Shown here in pieces: positions 9,051 to 19,101 of a stretch of 64,000 nt of DNA. Source of the DNA: Lysobacterales bacterium (GTDB lineage Bacteria > Pseudomonadota > Gammaproteobacteria > Xanthomonadales > Marinicellaceae); NCBI GenBank assembly GCA_026982315.1, contig JALSHI010000024.1, positions 1-64,000 on the forward strand. The letters run 5' to 3'. The notes under the pieces were generated by a model. That model did no database searches, had not been told where the DNA came from, and saw nothing but the letters and a program-made list of their open reading frames with translations. Positions within the stretch are counted from its first letter, which is position 1; the number at the start of each line of letters is the position of its first letter. The translations under genes and the position numbers were made by a program.

Positions 9051-11414
9051 ATGGCTGAAAATCTTCTTATTGTTGAGTCACCCGCCAAATCGAAAACCAT
9101 TGAAAAATACCTGGGTAAAAACCATAAGGTATTGGCATCCTATGGTCATGTCCGTGACCTGGTGCCCAAAAACGGCGCGGTGGATCCGGAGCATGATTTC
9201 GCCATGAAATACCAGGAAGTGGAACGCAACAAGCGCCATATTGATGCCATTGTTCGAGCAGCCAAAAAAGCCAAAAACATCTACCTGGCCACCGACCTGG
9301 ACCGCGAAGGAGAAGCCATTTCCTGGCATGTGGCTGAAATCCTCAAGGAAAAAGGCGTTCTGGACAAGGACAAAAACCTGTATCGAGTGGTGTTTAACGA
9401 AATTACCCCCGCAGCCATCAAGGATGCCGTGGCCAACCCCAGAGGCTTATCCCAGGACCTGGTGGACGCTCAACAGGCGCGCCGGGCGCTGGATTATCTG
9501 GTGGGCTTTAATCTCTCTCCACTGCTGTGGAAAAAAGTGCGGCGCGGCCTGTCTGCCGGGCGGGTACAAAGCCCGGCCTTGCACATGATCGTCAAACGTG
9601 AAGAAGAAATTGATGCTTTTACACCCCAGGAATACTGGAGCATCACTGCACAACTGCAAAAAAACAGCGACGCGTTTACCGCCAGACTGGTTCAGTTCAA
9701 AGGCCAAAAGCTCAAAAAATTTGACCTGGCCAGTGCCGACCAGGTTCACGCAATCCTAGCTGAACTCAAACAACAGGCCGGAGATACGCTCACTGTCAGC
9801 GAGGTTCAGGAAAAACTCCGGCAACGGCGACCTGCACCGCCTTTTATCACCTCCACCTTGCAGCAGGAAGCCGCTCGAAAATTGGGGTTTTCCACCCGAA
9901 AAACCATGCAGGTGGCCCAACAATTGTACGAAGGCGTCACCGTGCGCGGCCAGCATCAGGGCCTAATTACTTATATGCGAACCGACTCGGTACACCTGGC
10001 CGGTGAAGCCGTGAATGACATTCGCGAAACCATTGCCTCCACTTTTGGCCCTGAACTGATCCCGGAAAAACCCAACTTTTATAAAAGCAAGGCAAAAAAT
10101 GCCCAGGAAGCTCACGAAGCCATTCGCCCCGTTCAGGCGCGATTGGTACCAGAGACCATCCGGAATGAACTGGATAGCGATCAGTTTCGTCTCTACCAGC
10201 TTATCTGGAAACGCGCCCTGGCCTCTCAAATGGTGCCTGCACAGATTGCCACGGTGACAGCCAATTTTAATTTTGGCGACAACCACCAATTGCGATCTAC
10301 TGGCTCCACTGTGGTCAAAAAAGGTTTTTTGACCGTTTATGAAGAAGGCGTGGACGACAAAAAGAACCAGGACGACGAAACGCGCCTGCCGCCCTTGAAA
10401 ACCGGCGAAAAAGTGGCCGTCAAGGACATTTCCGGCAAGCAGCACTTTACCGAGCCGCCACCTCGCTTTACCGAAGCGTCTCTGGTCAAGGCTCTGGAAG
10501 AATACGGCATTGGCCGGCCTTCCACCTATGCCAGCATTATCAGTACCTTGCTGAATCGCGAATATGTGGAGCTGGACCGAAAACGCTTTGTGCCCACCGA
10601 CGTGGGCAAGGTGGTGGCACGATTCCTCGACCAGCACTTTGAACCCTATGTGGACTATGAATTTACCGCCCGGCTTGAAGACGAACTCGACGCCATCGCC
10701 CGGGGGGAAAAACCCTGGAAACCCCTGCTGAAAGGGTTTTGGGAGCCGTTTATCAAACGCATTCAGGACAAAGAAATCAGCGTTTCCAGTGACGAAGCCC
10801 GCTATAAACGGGAATTAGGTATTGACCCGGCCAGCGGCAAACCGGTCACCGCCCGCATTGGCAAATACGGTTCCTTTGTGCAAATCGGTTCACGTGAAGA
10901 TGAAGAAAAGCCCCGTTTTGCCGGTTTGCGGCCCGGTCAAAAACTGGACACCATCACTCTGGAAGAAGCCCTGGAGCTGTTCAAGCTGCCCCGGGACCTG
11001 GGAGAAACCCCGGAAGGTGAGCCCTTGTCTGTCAATATCGGCCGCTTTGGCCCCTATGTGCGCTATGGCAACAAGTTCGTATCCATCAAGGATGACGACC
11101 CTTACACCATATCCCGGGAAAAAGCCCTGCAACTGGTGGCCGAAAAGAAAATCGCTGATGCCAACCGCATTATTAAAACCTTTGATGACGGCATCCAGAT
11201 TCTCAATGGCCGTTGGGGCCCTTATGTGACCGACGGAGAAAAAAATGCCCGCATCGGCAAAGATGTGGATGCCAAAAGCCTCAGCCATGAAGAGTGCCTG
11301 AAACTGCTTGCCGAAGCGCCCGCAAAAAAGAAACGTGGCGGACGCAAAACCAGCCGCAAAAAAACGGCGAAAAAGACGAGTAAAAAAACAGCCGGCAAGG
11401 CCAAAACCGTCTAG
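9051..11414 (+). CDS. topA: DNA topoisomerase I (type IA)
   Basis: Relaxes negative supercoils. 787 residues: Toprim domain (1-150, with LLIVESPAK and TDLDREGEA), then the type IA core with active-site Tyr308 in GLITYMRTDS. The C-terminal part has GRFGPYV-type topoisomerase repeats (about 600-740) instead of the Cys4 zinc ribbons of E. coli TopA; the C-terminal region has a single Cys. It ends in a Lys/Arg-rich tail (KKKRGGRKTSRKK onward), probably DNA-binding. ATG 9051 begins the conserved MAENLLIVES. Confidence 0.97.
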   Translation: MAENLLIVESPAKSKTIEKYLGKNHKVLASYGHVRDLVPKNGAVDPEHDFAMKYQEVERNKRHIDAIVRAAKKAKNIYLATDLDREGEAISWHVAEILKEKGVLDKDKNLYRVVFNEITPAAIKDAVANPRGLSQDLVDAQQARRALDYLVGFNLSPLLWKKVRRGLSAGRVQSPALHMIVKREEEIDAFTPQEYWSITAQLQKNSDAFTARLVQFKGQKLKKFDLASADQVHAILAELKQQAGDTLTVSEVQEKLRQRRPAPPFITSTLQQEAARKLGFSTRKTMQVAQQLYEGVTVRGQHQGLITYMRTDSVHLAGEAVNDIRETIASTFGPELIPEKPNFYKSKAKNAQEAHEAIRPVQARLVPETIRNELDSDQFRLYQLIWKRALASQMVPAQIATVTANFNFGDNHQLRSTGSTVVKKGFLTVYEEGVDDKKNQDDETRLPPLKTGEKVAVKDISGKQHFTEPPPRFTEASLVKALEEYGIGRPSTYASIISTLLNREYVELDRKRFVPTDVGKVVARFLDQHFEPYVDYEFTARLEDELDAIARGEKPWKPLLKGFWEPFIKRIQDKEISVSSDEARYKRELGIDPASGKPVTARIGKYGSFVQIGSREDEEKPRFAGLRPGQKLDTITLEEALELFKLPRDLGETPEGEPLSVNIGRFGPYVRYGNKFVSIKDDDPYTISREKALQLVAEKKIADANRIIKTFDDGIQILNGRWGPYVTDGEKNARIGKDVDAKSLSHEECLKLLAEAPAKKKRGGRKTSRKKTAKKTSKKTAGKAKTV

Positions 11415-11447
11415 CCCGGGTGGCCTGAGGCTGAAAAGAGTTATACG

Positions 11448-11999
11448 GTGAAAACCCTTTCTCCTGAACATGCCGCCGATGTGATTCGCGCAGGCGGCAT
11501 TATCGCCTATCCTACCGAGGGTGTTTTTGGGCTCGGCTGTGATCCGTTTAACGCCGAAGCGGTGAACAAACTGCTGCACCTGAAAAACCGCGCCCAGTCC
11601 CAAGGGCTGATTCTTATTGCCGCCGGGGTGAAAGACCTGCTGCCCCTTATTCAGCCTCCATTGACAGGCGTCATGCTGGCTCAATTCAATCACTGGCCGG
11701 CAGCGCTTAGTGTGCTTTTTCCCGCCAGCAACAAAGTGCCTCCCTGGATTAAAGGTTCCCATTCAACCGTGGCCTTGCGCGTTACAGCCCACCCGTTGGC
11801 TAACCGCTTGTGCCAATTATGGGGCAAACCGCTGGTATCCACCAGCGCCAACCCCCATGGTCGCCCACCGGCTGTGGATGAAAAAGCGGTTTGCCGCTAC
11901 TTTGCTGATAAAATTGACGCCTTGGTGACAGGCCAGGTGCTTAACCCCGGCCAGACCAGCCGCATTATCACCCTTGATGGCGGCACGCTAAGACCCTAA
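11448..11999 (+). CDS. tsaC: Threonylcarbamoyl-AMP synthase (TsaC)
   Basis: Makes threonylcarbamoyl-AMP, the first step of t6A37 tRNA modification. 183 residues, single YrdC domain: GGIIAYPTEGVFGLGCDP near the N-terminus and VSTSANPHGRPP later. It starts with GTG and lies 33 bases after topA and 25 before hemF, the order also seen around dprA in Pseudomonas. Confidence 0.95.
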   Translation: MKTLSPEHAADVIRAGGIIAYPTEGVFGLGCDPFNAEAVNKLLHLKNRAQSQGLILIAAGVKDLLPLIQPPLTGVMLAQFNHWPAALSVLFPASNKVPPWIKGSHSTVALRVTAHPLANRLCQLWGKPLVSTSANPHGRPPAVDEKAVCRYFADKIDALVTGQVLNPGQTSRIITLDGGTLRP

Positions 12000-12024
12000 A
12001 CCCCGCTAACAACCAGGAAAACCC

Positions 12025-12954
12025 ATGAACTCTGAACAATTTAATCGCGTTAATCAGTGGTTACAAACTTTACAGGATGATATCTGCCAGCAATTGGCCG
12101 AAGTCGATGGCAAAAAAAACTTCCACGAAGACGCCTGGCAACGCCAGGGAGAAGAGACGGCCATGAGTGCCGGTGGCGGAAAAACCCGTGTTCTGGCAAA
12201 CGGGGGCGTTTTTGAACAAGCCGGCGTCAACTATTCCCGTGTCAGCGGCACACGCATGCCGCCATCGGCCACCGCCGCCCGGCCGCAACTGGCCGGACAA
12301 GGGTTTGAAGCCGCCGGTGTTTCTCTGGTGATTCATCCCCACAACCCGTATGTACCCACGTCCCACGCCAATGTGCGGGTTTTCCGCACCACCGGAGACG
12401 ATCCGGTGTGGTGGTTTGGCGGCGGTTTTGATTTAACCCCGTATTATCCGTTTGATCATGACATTCGCCATTGGCATGAAACCGCCAAAGCCGCTTGTGA
12501 CCCTTTTGGCAAGGATGTTTATCCCCGTTTCAAAGCCTGGTGTGATGATTATTTCTACCTCAAGCACCGGGGGGAAACCCGCGGGGTTGGCGGTGTATTT
12601 TTCGATGACCTGAATGACTGGGGATTTGAAACCAGCTTTGCGTTTTTGCAGGCCATTGGCCAGGCTTACTGTAAGGCTTACATTCCTATTGTAAAGAAAA
12701 GACAACACACACCCTTTGGTGAAACCCAGCGCTTTTGGCAAAAGTATCGCCGCGGTCGTTATGTGGAATTCAATCTGGTTTACGACCGGGGCACCTTGTT
12801 TGGCTTGCAGTCTGGTGGGCGAACCGAGTCCATTCTCATGTCCTTACCTCCGGAAGTCAGCTTTCGCTATAACTACCAGCCAGCACCTGACAGCGAGGAG
12901 GCGCGCCTGGCGGAATACTTGCGACCGCGCGACTGGTTACAGGAGCTGCAGTGA
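12025..12954 (+). CDS. hemF: Oxygen-dependent coproporphyrinogen III oxidase
   Basis: Converts coproporphyrinogen III to protoporphyrinogen IX in heme synthesis, using O2. 309 residues, full length. Conserved stretches include [38 protein letters not shown] and the C-terminal [14 protein letters not shown] block. It overlaps waaA by GTGA. hemH lies nearby on the opposite strand. Its presence indicates that the organism can use oxygen. Confidence 0.97.
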   Translation: MNSEQFNRVNQWLQTLQDDICQQLAEVDGKKNFHEDAWQRQGEETAMSAGGGKTRVLANGGVFEQAGVNYSRVSGTRMPPSATAARPQLAGQGFEAAGVSLVIHPHNPYVPTSHANVRVFRTTGDDPVWWFGGGFDLTPYYPFDHDIRHWHETAKAACDPFGKDVYPRFKAWCDDYFYLKHRGETRGVGGVFFDDLNDWGFETSFAFLQAIGQAYCKAYIPIVKKRQHTPFGETQRFWQKYRRGRYVEFNLVYDRGTLFGLQSGGRTESILMSLPPEVSFRYNYQPAPDSEEARLAEYLRPRDWLQELQ

Positions 12955-14291
12955 TTCGGCGCGAGTCCAAAAGCCGTTTTTACTCTCTGCTCACCGCCGT
13001 CCTAACCCCCGTTGTACTCATTCGATTGGCCTTGCGGGGATTAAAATCGCCAGCCTATTTTCGCCGCTGGCGGGAGCGCTTTGGCTTGTTTCCCGATCCG
13101 GGCTTTCGTCAAACCATCTGGATTCATGCCGTCTCAGTGGGCGAAGTCAATGCAGCCATTCCATTGATTCGTTCGCTGATGGAAACCTATCAGGACAGCG
13201 ACTTCGTGGTCACAACCATCACCCCCACCGGATCAGACCGGGTTCAGCAGGTTTTTGGCAATCAGGTCTTCCATGTTTATTTACCCTATGACTTGCCGGG
13301 TGCCGTTAAACGATTTTTACGCAAAATACGCCCGCGGCTGGCGGTAATTATGGAAACAGAAATCTGGCCGAATTTATTTCGCTTTAGCCACAAGCAAGGC
13401 ATTCCTGTGGTGGTGGCCAATGCCCGCTTGTCGGAAATGTCGCTGAAAGGATACAAATGGGTTCAAACACTGGCTGCCATGGCCTTTAACCATGCCCGGC
13501 ATGTGGCGGCGCAAACGCGGACGGACGCCGATCGCATGCTGCGACTGGGTTGTAATCCGGAAAAAATCCACATCGTGGGCTCGCTCAAGTTCGATATCCA
13601 GATTGATGAAGAAACCCGCCGTACAGGCGCCTTGTACCGGCAAAAACTGGGCGCTGACCGCCGCATCTGGATTGCCGCCAGCACACACCCGGATGATGAA
13701 AAAGAAGTCCTTCAAGCCTATGTGATGCTTAAAAAAGCGTACCCGGATTTACTGCTGGTACTGGTTCCCAGACACCCAGAACGTTTTGCCCAGGCCGCGC
13801 AAAACTGTCGTAACCGGGGTTTGAACACCCAGTTACGCAGCGAACACGGGTTTTGTGACGATCAGGCTGACGTTTTCGTGGTGGACACCATGGGTGAATT
13901 GCTGCCGTTTTATGCGGCCGCCGACTTTGCTTTTGTGGGCGGCAGTATCGCCAATGTGGGCGGCCACAATGTCCTGGAAGCGGCTGTTTTCAGCCTGCCG
14001 GTACTGGTGGGGCCAAACACGCATAATTTTGCGGAAATTAACCAGCTTCTCTCCGCGTGCGGCGGCTCTGTCACCGTTCAGAATGCAGAAGATATTGTCC
14101 GGGAAATCCGCCAGTTAATCGAAAGCCCGGAACAATGCCGGCGCATGGGAGAGGCCGCCTACCGCATGGTGGAAGAAAACCGGGGCGCGGTGGATTTAAC
14201 CATGAAACTCATCGCCAACGCAGTAGATGGAACGCCATTGCCCGAGGCATTCAAACAACGCCGCTTTCACCCCGAGATTCCGCCAGCATAA
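12951..14291 (+). CDS. waaA: 3-deoxy-D-manno-octulosonic acid transferase (Kdo transferase)
   Basis: Adds Kdo to lipid A precursor at the inner membrane. 446 residues, slightly longer than the E. coli enzyme. There is an N-terminal membrane anchor region, the catalytic Glu in [20 protein letters not shown], and the C-terminal GT-B sugar-nucleotide part with [16 protein letters not shown]. The GTG start overlaps the hemF stop. Its last 41 bases overlap the convergent hydrolase gene. Confidence 0.94.
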   Translation: MIRRESKSRFYSLLTAVLTPVVLIRLALRGLKSPAYFRRWRERFGLFPDPGFRQTIWIHAVSVGEVNAAIPLIRSLMETYQDSDFVVTTITPTGSDRVQQVFGNQVFHVYLPYDLPGAVKRFLRKIRPRLAVIMETEIWPNLFRFSHKQGIPVVVANARLSEMSLKGYKWVQTLAAMAFNHARHVAAQTRTDADRMLRLGCNPEKIHIVGSLKFDIQIDEETRRTGALYRQKLGADRRIWIAASTHPDDEKEVLQAYVMLKKAYPDLLLVLVPRHPERFAQAAQNCRNRGLNTQLRSEHGFCDDQADVFVVDTMGELLPFYAAADFAFVGGSIANVGGHNVLEAAVFSLPVLVGPNTHNFAEINQLLSACGGSVTVQNAEDIVREIRQLIESPEQCRRMGEAAYRMVEENRGAVDLTMKLIANAVDGTPLPEAFKQRRFHPEIPPA

Positions 14292-15159
14292 ATGCCCGAA
14301 TCAATTCAGCGACAACCGGGGCCTGCGTCAAATGCAAATGATGGCAACCTGGAAGCCGGTGTACGCTTTCAGGTGCCAGAGCCTTTAATCGCTGTTCCCG
14401 GGCTGGGTAATCCAAAGCCTGAGTGACCGGATCGGCCAATATCAGATGAGTCGGCACGGAAGTGGCCTGTAGCATTTCCTGAATTTGCGACTCGGTCAGG
14501 CGAAACAGCGAAGGCAGACGCAAGCGTTTGTCCGTCCGCCAATGATAGGCCGTTTGTCCGTTTTCCAGCATCTTTTTTGCCACACCGCGTTGCACCATGG
14601 GGCGCAAAATAGCCGGTTCCATGGGGGTGGCTTCCATGCGCGCTGCCAGCGCTGCCTCAACAGAAGGGTAAAACCGCCGATGGGTCAGATTGTGTTTTTT
14701 CCATTTTTGCACGGCCTTGCGCCACTGGTCAGCCGTTGTGCCGGGTTGCCATGAAGGCACAGCGCCAAGGTTTTCAATCATCACCAGCCGCTCAACGCTT
14801 TCAGGTTCAGCCACACTGAACAGCTGGCCAATGGCGCCACCCAGAGAGTGACCCAGCACCATCACCTTGTCCCACCCCAGTTGTTCCAACACTTCAGGAA
14901 TCTCCAGGGCATAGTCAAAAAAGGCGTAAATGTGGCCCGGTGCCCGGTGGTCGGACAAGCCATGGCCGGGAAAATCCATGGCCACCAGGTCACAATCCGG
15001 CAACAAGGGCGCTAAGCGATGAAAACTGGCGGCATTATCCAGCCAGCCGTGCAAGGCCAGCACTTTGACCGGTGCGCCAGCATGCCAGCGTAACGCGGCA
15101 ATCTGGCCGTAGCGACAGGAAAACACGCACTCAGAAGGCTGGTTTGACACGTCAACCAT
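14251..15159 (-). CDS. Alpha/beta hydrolase
   Basis: 302 residues, cytosolic. HGWLDNAASFHRLAPLL forms the oxyanion region, GHSLGGAIG carries the nucleophile Ser, and the catalytic His is in PGCHHLHL near the C-terminus. It resembles serine hydrolase/epoxide-hydrolase-fold proteins of unknown substrate. ATG 15159 is chosen because GAGGAAG lies eight bases upstream; a TTG at 15174 overlaps the hemH stop. It follows hemH in the same operon. Confidence 0.85.
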   Translation of the reverse strand: MVDVSNQPSECVFSCRYGQIAALRWHAGAPVKVLALHGWLDNAASFHRLAPLLPDCDLVAMDFPGHGLSDHRAPGHIYAFFDYALEIPEVLEQLGWDKVMVLGHSLGGAIGQLFSVAEPESVERLVMIENLGAVPSWQPGTTADQWRKAVQKWKKHNLTHRRFYPSVEAALAARMEATPMEPAILRPMVQRGVAKKMLENGQTAYHWRTDKRLRLPSLFRLTESQIQEMLQATSVPTHLILADPVTQALDYPAREQRLKALAPESVHRLPGCHHLHLTQAPVVAELIRAFMLAESRGESGVV

Positions 15160-15170
15160 GGCTGGCTTCC

Positions 15171-16163
15171 TCAAAAACGCGGCATGTGTTCAACCATGAG
15201 TTGCTCGTAGAGCACCACTTGTTCCGGGGCGTCATTAAGCGCTGGAATATAATGAAAACGCTTTCCCCCAGCCTGCACAAACACGTCACGGTATTGCATG
15301 TCGATTTCTTCCAGGGTTTCCAGTCCATCAGTGGAAAAACCGGGGCAAATCACATCCACGGACTCCACACCCTCTTGGACCCATTGGGCCAGCACCGCAT
15401 CCGTTTTTGGTTCCAGCCACTGTCGCGGACCAAATTGCGACTGCCAGGCCAACTGCCATTGTGCAGGCGCAAGGCTCAACGCCCTGGCCAGGGCTTCAGC
15501 CGTGGCCTGACAGCGCTGGGCATAGGGGTCACCGGCATCGATATATTCTTGTGGCAAACCATGAAAACTCATGAGCAGTCTTTGTCCCCGCCCGTTTTCT
15601 TGCCAGTGTTTTCGCACCGAGTCAGCCAGCGCCTTAATGTAAAACGGATGTGTGGCGTAATCTTTTACATACTGGATGGCCGGTTGTTGCCTGTGGGGGT
15701 TTTGTTTGAACCAAGCGTCAATCTGGTCTTTGATGGGGCCAAATGTGGTGTGTGAATATTGAGGATACATGGCGATGACCACCAGTGTGTCTCCTGGATT
15801 CCAATGCGTATTGGCCAGGCGATCGGATATGGACGGTTGCGCATAAACCATGGCGTCGGCAAACTGTTGCTGCGGATTTCGCTGGGCCAGTTTTTTCATC
15901 AAACGGCGCGTATGCACCGCTAACGGCGCGCCTTCGGGCAACCAGATGGCCTGATATTTTTCCGCCACTTTTCCCGACCTTAATGGCAGGATGACAGTAT
16001 CCAGAAGCCCTTTCCACAGCCAGCCGGTATTTTTAATCACCCGCGGATCTGTCAGAAAACGGCGCAAATATGCCTTGACGGCGCTTTTTTCCGGCTGGCT
16101 GGGCGATCCCAGATTCACCAGCCACACATGCTGGCGGCCAGGTGATGTGCTGGACGAATTCAT
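15171..16163 (-). CDS. hemH: Ferrochelatase
   Basis: Inserts Fe2+ into protoporphyrin IX. 330 residues. The catalytic His lies in LLMSFHGLPQ, and the conserved Glu region is CPGFSTDGLETLEEI. It starts seven bases after uppP ends, and the hydrolase gene follows it directly. hemF is about 2.2 kb away on the other strand, so two late heme genes are close but not in one operon. Confidence 0.96.
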   Translation of the reverse strand: MNSSSTSPGRQHVWLVNLGSPSQPEKSAVKAYLRRFLTDPRVIKNTGWLWKGLLDTVILPLRSGKVAEKYQAIWLPEGAPLAVHTRRLMKKLAQRNPQQQFADAMVYAQPSISDRLANTHWNPGDTLVVIAMYPQYSHTTFGPIKDQIDAWFKQNPHRQQPAIQYVKDYATHPFYIKALADSVRKHWQENGRGQRLLMSFHGLPQEYIDAGDPYAQRCQATAEALARALSLAPAQWQLAWQSQFGPRQWLEPKTDAVLAQWVQEGVESVDVICPGFSTDGLETLEEIDMQYRDVFVQAGGKRFHYIPALNDAPEQVVLYEQLMVEHMPRF

Positions 16164-16170
16164 TTTTTAC

Positions 16171-16950
16171 CTAAGCTCCTTTGTACACCCATAAACCCAA
16201 CAAGCCCACGCCCAAAATGATGCGGTAAATGGCAAATACAGACAACGGGGTTTTTTCCAAAAAACGCATAAACCAGTCAATGGTTAACAAGGCGACCAGA
16301 AAACTGACAGCCATCACCATACCTAACAGGGGGACGTTAAAAGCCATGGGTTGTTGCAGAATTTTCCAGCCACCATAGCCTGCCACCATCATCAAAGCCG
16401 GAATGGCCAGCAAAAAAGCACCTTTGGCAGCGGCTTTTTTCTCCAACCCCATAAACAGGCCGCCGGTTAAGGTGACGCCAGAGCGGGAAGCACCAGGTAT
16501 CAAGGCCAGCACCTGCCACAACCCCATCATAAGGAGGTGCCTGGCGGTCAGTTGTCTTTCTCTTGGCTGGTGCCACTTTTCGGCCAACCATAAAAGCCCA
16601 CCGAAAACGATGCTGCCCATAGCAATAACAAATACCGAGCGCAATTGATTTTCCACCTGTTTATGCAACAACAGTCCCATCAGGCCCAAGGGCACACTGG
16701 CGGCCAACAAAGCCACAGCCTGCGAACGTTTTTGAGGTGTGAGCAAGGCGCACACATCACGGCGAAAAAACCAGATGACAGCAAGCAAGGTGCCAAAATG
16801 CGCCGCGATATCCACCATCGCACCCTGATCCGGCCAGCCTGTCAGCCATGACAGTAGGATCAGGTGTGCAGAGGAGGATACAGGCAAAAATTCCGTGATT
16901 CCCTGAATCAGGGCCAGCACAAAGGCCTGCAACCAGCTGATTTCCGTCAT
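16171..16950 (-). CDS. uppP: Undecaprenyl-diphosphatase (BacA type)
   Basis: Recycles undecaprenyl pyrophosphate for cell-wall and LPS synthesis; inner membrane. 259 residues with about seven or eight transmembrane helices. Both family motifs are present: QGITEFLPVSSSAHLIL and PGASRSG. Its start codon directly abuts the stop of the upstream TPR gene. Confidence 0.96.
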   Translation of the reverse strand: MTEISWLQAFVLALIQGITEFLPVSSSAHLILLSWLTGWPDQGAMVDIAAHFGTLLAVIWFFRRDVCALLTPQKRSQAVALLAASVPLGLMGLLLHKQVENQLRSVFVIAMGSIVFGGLLWLAEKWHQPRERQLTARHLLMMGLWQVLALIPGASRSGVTLTGGLFMGLEKKAAAKGAFLLAIPALMMVAGYGGWKILQQPMAFNVPLLGMVMAVSFLVALLTIDWFMRFLEKTPLSVFAIYRIILGVGLLGLWVYKGA

Positions 16951-19035
16951 TTAGTTGTCCTGGGATTCAGGCTCTTCCGTCCGCGCTTCAGGCAGATCCG
17001 GGTTCCCGGCATCATTCAGATGGCTGGCGTAGTTTTTCCAGTGCCCTGCGTCAAAGCGGCTCTTTCGCCACCAGGGAACATCACGCAAAACGGGTTTTTC
17101 CAGCGGTTTGTTGAACAGACTGTGCAAGTGCTTGAGCGTGGCTTCATCACCAGCCAGCCATTTGTCCGAATCAATCTGTTCAACATTCAGCCCCATGTTA
17201 ATGAGCTGATTCACCGTGTCATCCCATTCATTGGCAAGCACAGGTTCGGCACCAAAGGCGTGTTGGTGCAGAGCTATGTCCTTGGTGTCCCGCTGCAATA
17301 CCAGCACTTTCGCCTCGGGAAAAAACCGCTTAATAAGTGTTCCCTGATGCGGATTCAAAAACATAAAATCCACCACATCGCGGTCTTCTTCGCCCAGCCA
17401 TGGTTTAATATGCTGCCAATACAACGCTCTTTCCTGACGAGTGGTGTCTTCATTGACAGCATCCAGATCATCCACTTTTTGCAGGGCATAAAAAATATCC
17501 GGCCGCCCCAGCGCCGCCAGGCGGTCATTGAGCACTTCCAAACCTTGCGCTTTCAGCCATAAGGAAAAGGTTTTAATATCCGTGGAGTCATAACCCATGA
17601 CAAATGTGGGGATTTTCTGGTTATCCCTGATTGACTCCGGCCAGGACCGGACTGTTTTTTCTTCTTCTTTTGTCAACACCGGATATCTGGGCACTTGTCG
17701 GGCCGGCGGCACAAGCGCAAATGTCTCCCAAGCCTGGTCGAATTGGCCCTGATGATCTTCAAACAGGGCTTTGGAAAGCAATAAAGGCGCCCTGGCCGAA
17801 GCCTTGAATTTGTTCATGGGGATGGTGAGCAGAAACAACTCCGCATCCCCGGTTTTGTCCTGGGCAAAAAGGCTCCAGAGTTTCAGCAACATGGCTTCGG
17901 CGTGATTCGGCATCAGTTCCAGGGCCTTGTCTGCCGCTTTTTCTGCCTCAACAGGCTGCCCGGCCGCCAAATGGCTGCGCGCTAGGCCAAGAAGAGCACT
18001 TAGGTGGCGAGGATCTTCCGGGCCAATTTTCTTGTAGGCTTCCAGGGCTTTATCTGTTTTCCCCTGAAATTCATAGGTTTCCGCCAAAGCCAATCTGGCC
18101 GTTGAGTCTTCCGGGCGTTGCTCCAAAACCTGAAGCAACCAGAAACGGGCATCAGGCCAGTGGCCCATTTTGCTCAGGGCTTGACCCAGCGCCAACTTGG
18201 CGGATGTGGGCGCATTCTTCTTGACCACCTCACCTAAATATTTGGCCGCCAGTGGATATTGTTTTTCGATAAAGGCCGTTTTTCCCAATGCCATAAAGGC
18301 TTCCCGGGTTTCAGGAAATTGTTTGACAAAGCCCTTGATAACTTCCGCCGCGTTTTTGGCATCCCCCATCCATAACTGTGACAGGGCCTTGTAATAGCGT
18401 GCCAGAATATCACCAGGCACCATGGCCAGGACTTTGTCAAAATAGCGTTGTGCTCCGGCCCAGTTACGCTTTTCGTACAAACCTTTGCCTATTACCATTT
18501 TGACAGCCGTATTGTCAGGATGGGCTTCTTCCAGCCGGGATAAATCCGCCATGGCTTTTTCGATGTCGCCTTTTTCAATCTGAATATCCGCCAGATGCAG
18601 CCGCGCCTCCAGTCCTTCTGGCTGGACATGCAGGGCCTGTTTGAGGTGCTTTTCCGCCTGATTAACATGGCCCAGCTGATTTTCAATAAAGCCGGCCCCC
18701 ACCAAAGCCGCATACAAATTGGGGTTTTTTTCGATGGCTTGTTGATACGCTTCCAGCGCCTGTTCAAATTGCCCGGACTTTGCCAATATGGCGCCTTTGA
18801 GTTGAAGATAAGCTGGCGCCAGACTATTCACTTTCAAGGCCTTGTTGACCCATTCCAGCGCTTCATCCAGACGGTTATCTCCCAGATAAAGTGTCGCCAG
18901 GGTGTACATGAGATCGCCATTTTCCGGCTCTTCAGAAAGCAATTCCAGGTAGCCTTTTTCTGCTTCCTGAACGCGTCCGGCTTTGTGCATTTCCATCACT
19001 TCGGCGAGTTTGTCAGGATTTTTTTCTGTCGTCAT
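16951..19035 (-). CDS. TPR protein with degenerate sulfotransferase-like C-terminus
   Basis: 694 residues. From about 1 to 440 it consists of about a dozen tetratricopeptide repeats (patterns such as LATLYLGDNRLDEALEWVNKAL). The C-terminal part (about 470-690) follows the layout of TPR-linked sulfotransferases: FPEAKVLVLQRDTKDIALHQHAF matches the 3'-phosphate motif and HWKNYASHL matches the usual RWRNY end. The P-loop-like PAPS motif, normally GMPRSGTT, reads GYDSTDIK here, so catalysis is doubtful. No signal peptide. It is first in an operon with uppP, hemH and the hydrolase gene. Function unknown. Confidence 0.75.
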   Translation of the reverse strand: MTTEKNPDKLAEVMEMHKAGRVQEAEKGYLELLSEEPENGDLMYTLATLYLGDNRLDEALEWVNKALKVNSLAPAYLQLKGAILAKSGQFEQALEAYQQAIEKNPNLYAALVGAGFIENQLGHVNQAEKHLKQALHVQPEGLEARLHLADIQIEKGDIEKAMADLSRLEEAHPDNTAVKMVIGKGLYEKRNWAGAQRYFDKVLAMVPGDILARYYKALSQLWMGDAKNAAEVIKGFVKQFPETREAFMALGKTAFIEKQYPLAAKYLGEVVKKNAPTSAKLALGQALSKMGHWPDARFWLLQVLEQRPEDSTARLALAETYEFQGKTDKALEAYKKIGPEDPRHLSALLGLARSHLAAGQPVEAEKAADKALELMPNHAEAMLLKLWSLFAQDKTGDAELFLLTIPMNKFKASARAPLLLSKALFEDHQGQFDQAWETFALVPPARQVPRYPVLTKEEEKTVRSWPESIRDNQKIPTFVMGYDSTDIKTFSLWLKAQGLEVLNDRLAALGRPDIFYALQKVDDLDAVNEDTTRQERALYWQHIKPWLGEEDRDVVDFMFLNPHQGTLIKRFFPEAKVLVLQRDTKDIALHQHAFGAEPVLANEWDDTVNQLINMGLNVEQIDSDKWLAGDEATLKHLHSLFNKPLEKPVLRDVPWWRKSRFDAGHWKNYASHLNDAGNPDLPEARTEEPESQDN

Positions 19036-19101
19036 GTTGTATCTCTTGAAAATGGGCGATATATGATCGCTGTTTATCAGGTTGGTTTTTGAACAGGGCC
19101 A

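Noticed and set aside
10886-10901. Third parS-like site in topA (TTCACGTGAA core)
   Set aside because: Only 11 of 16 positions match, with all outer bases on one side wrong.
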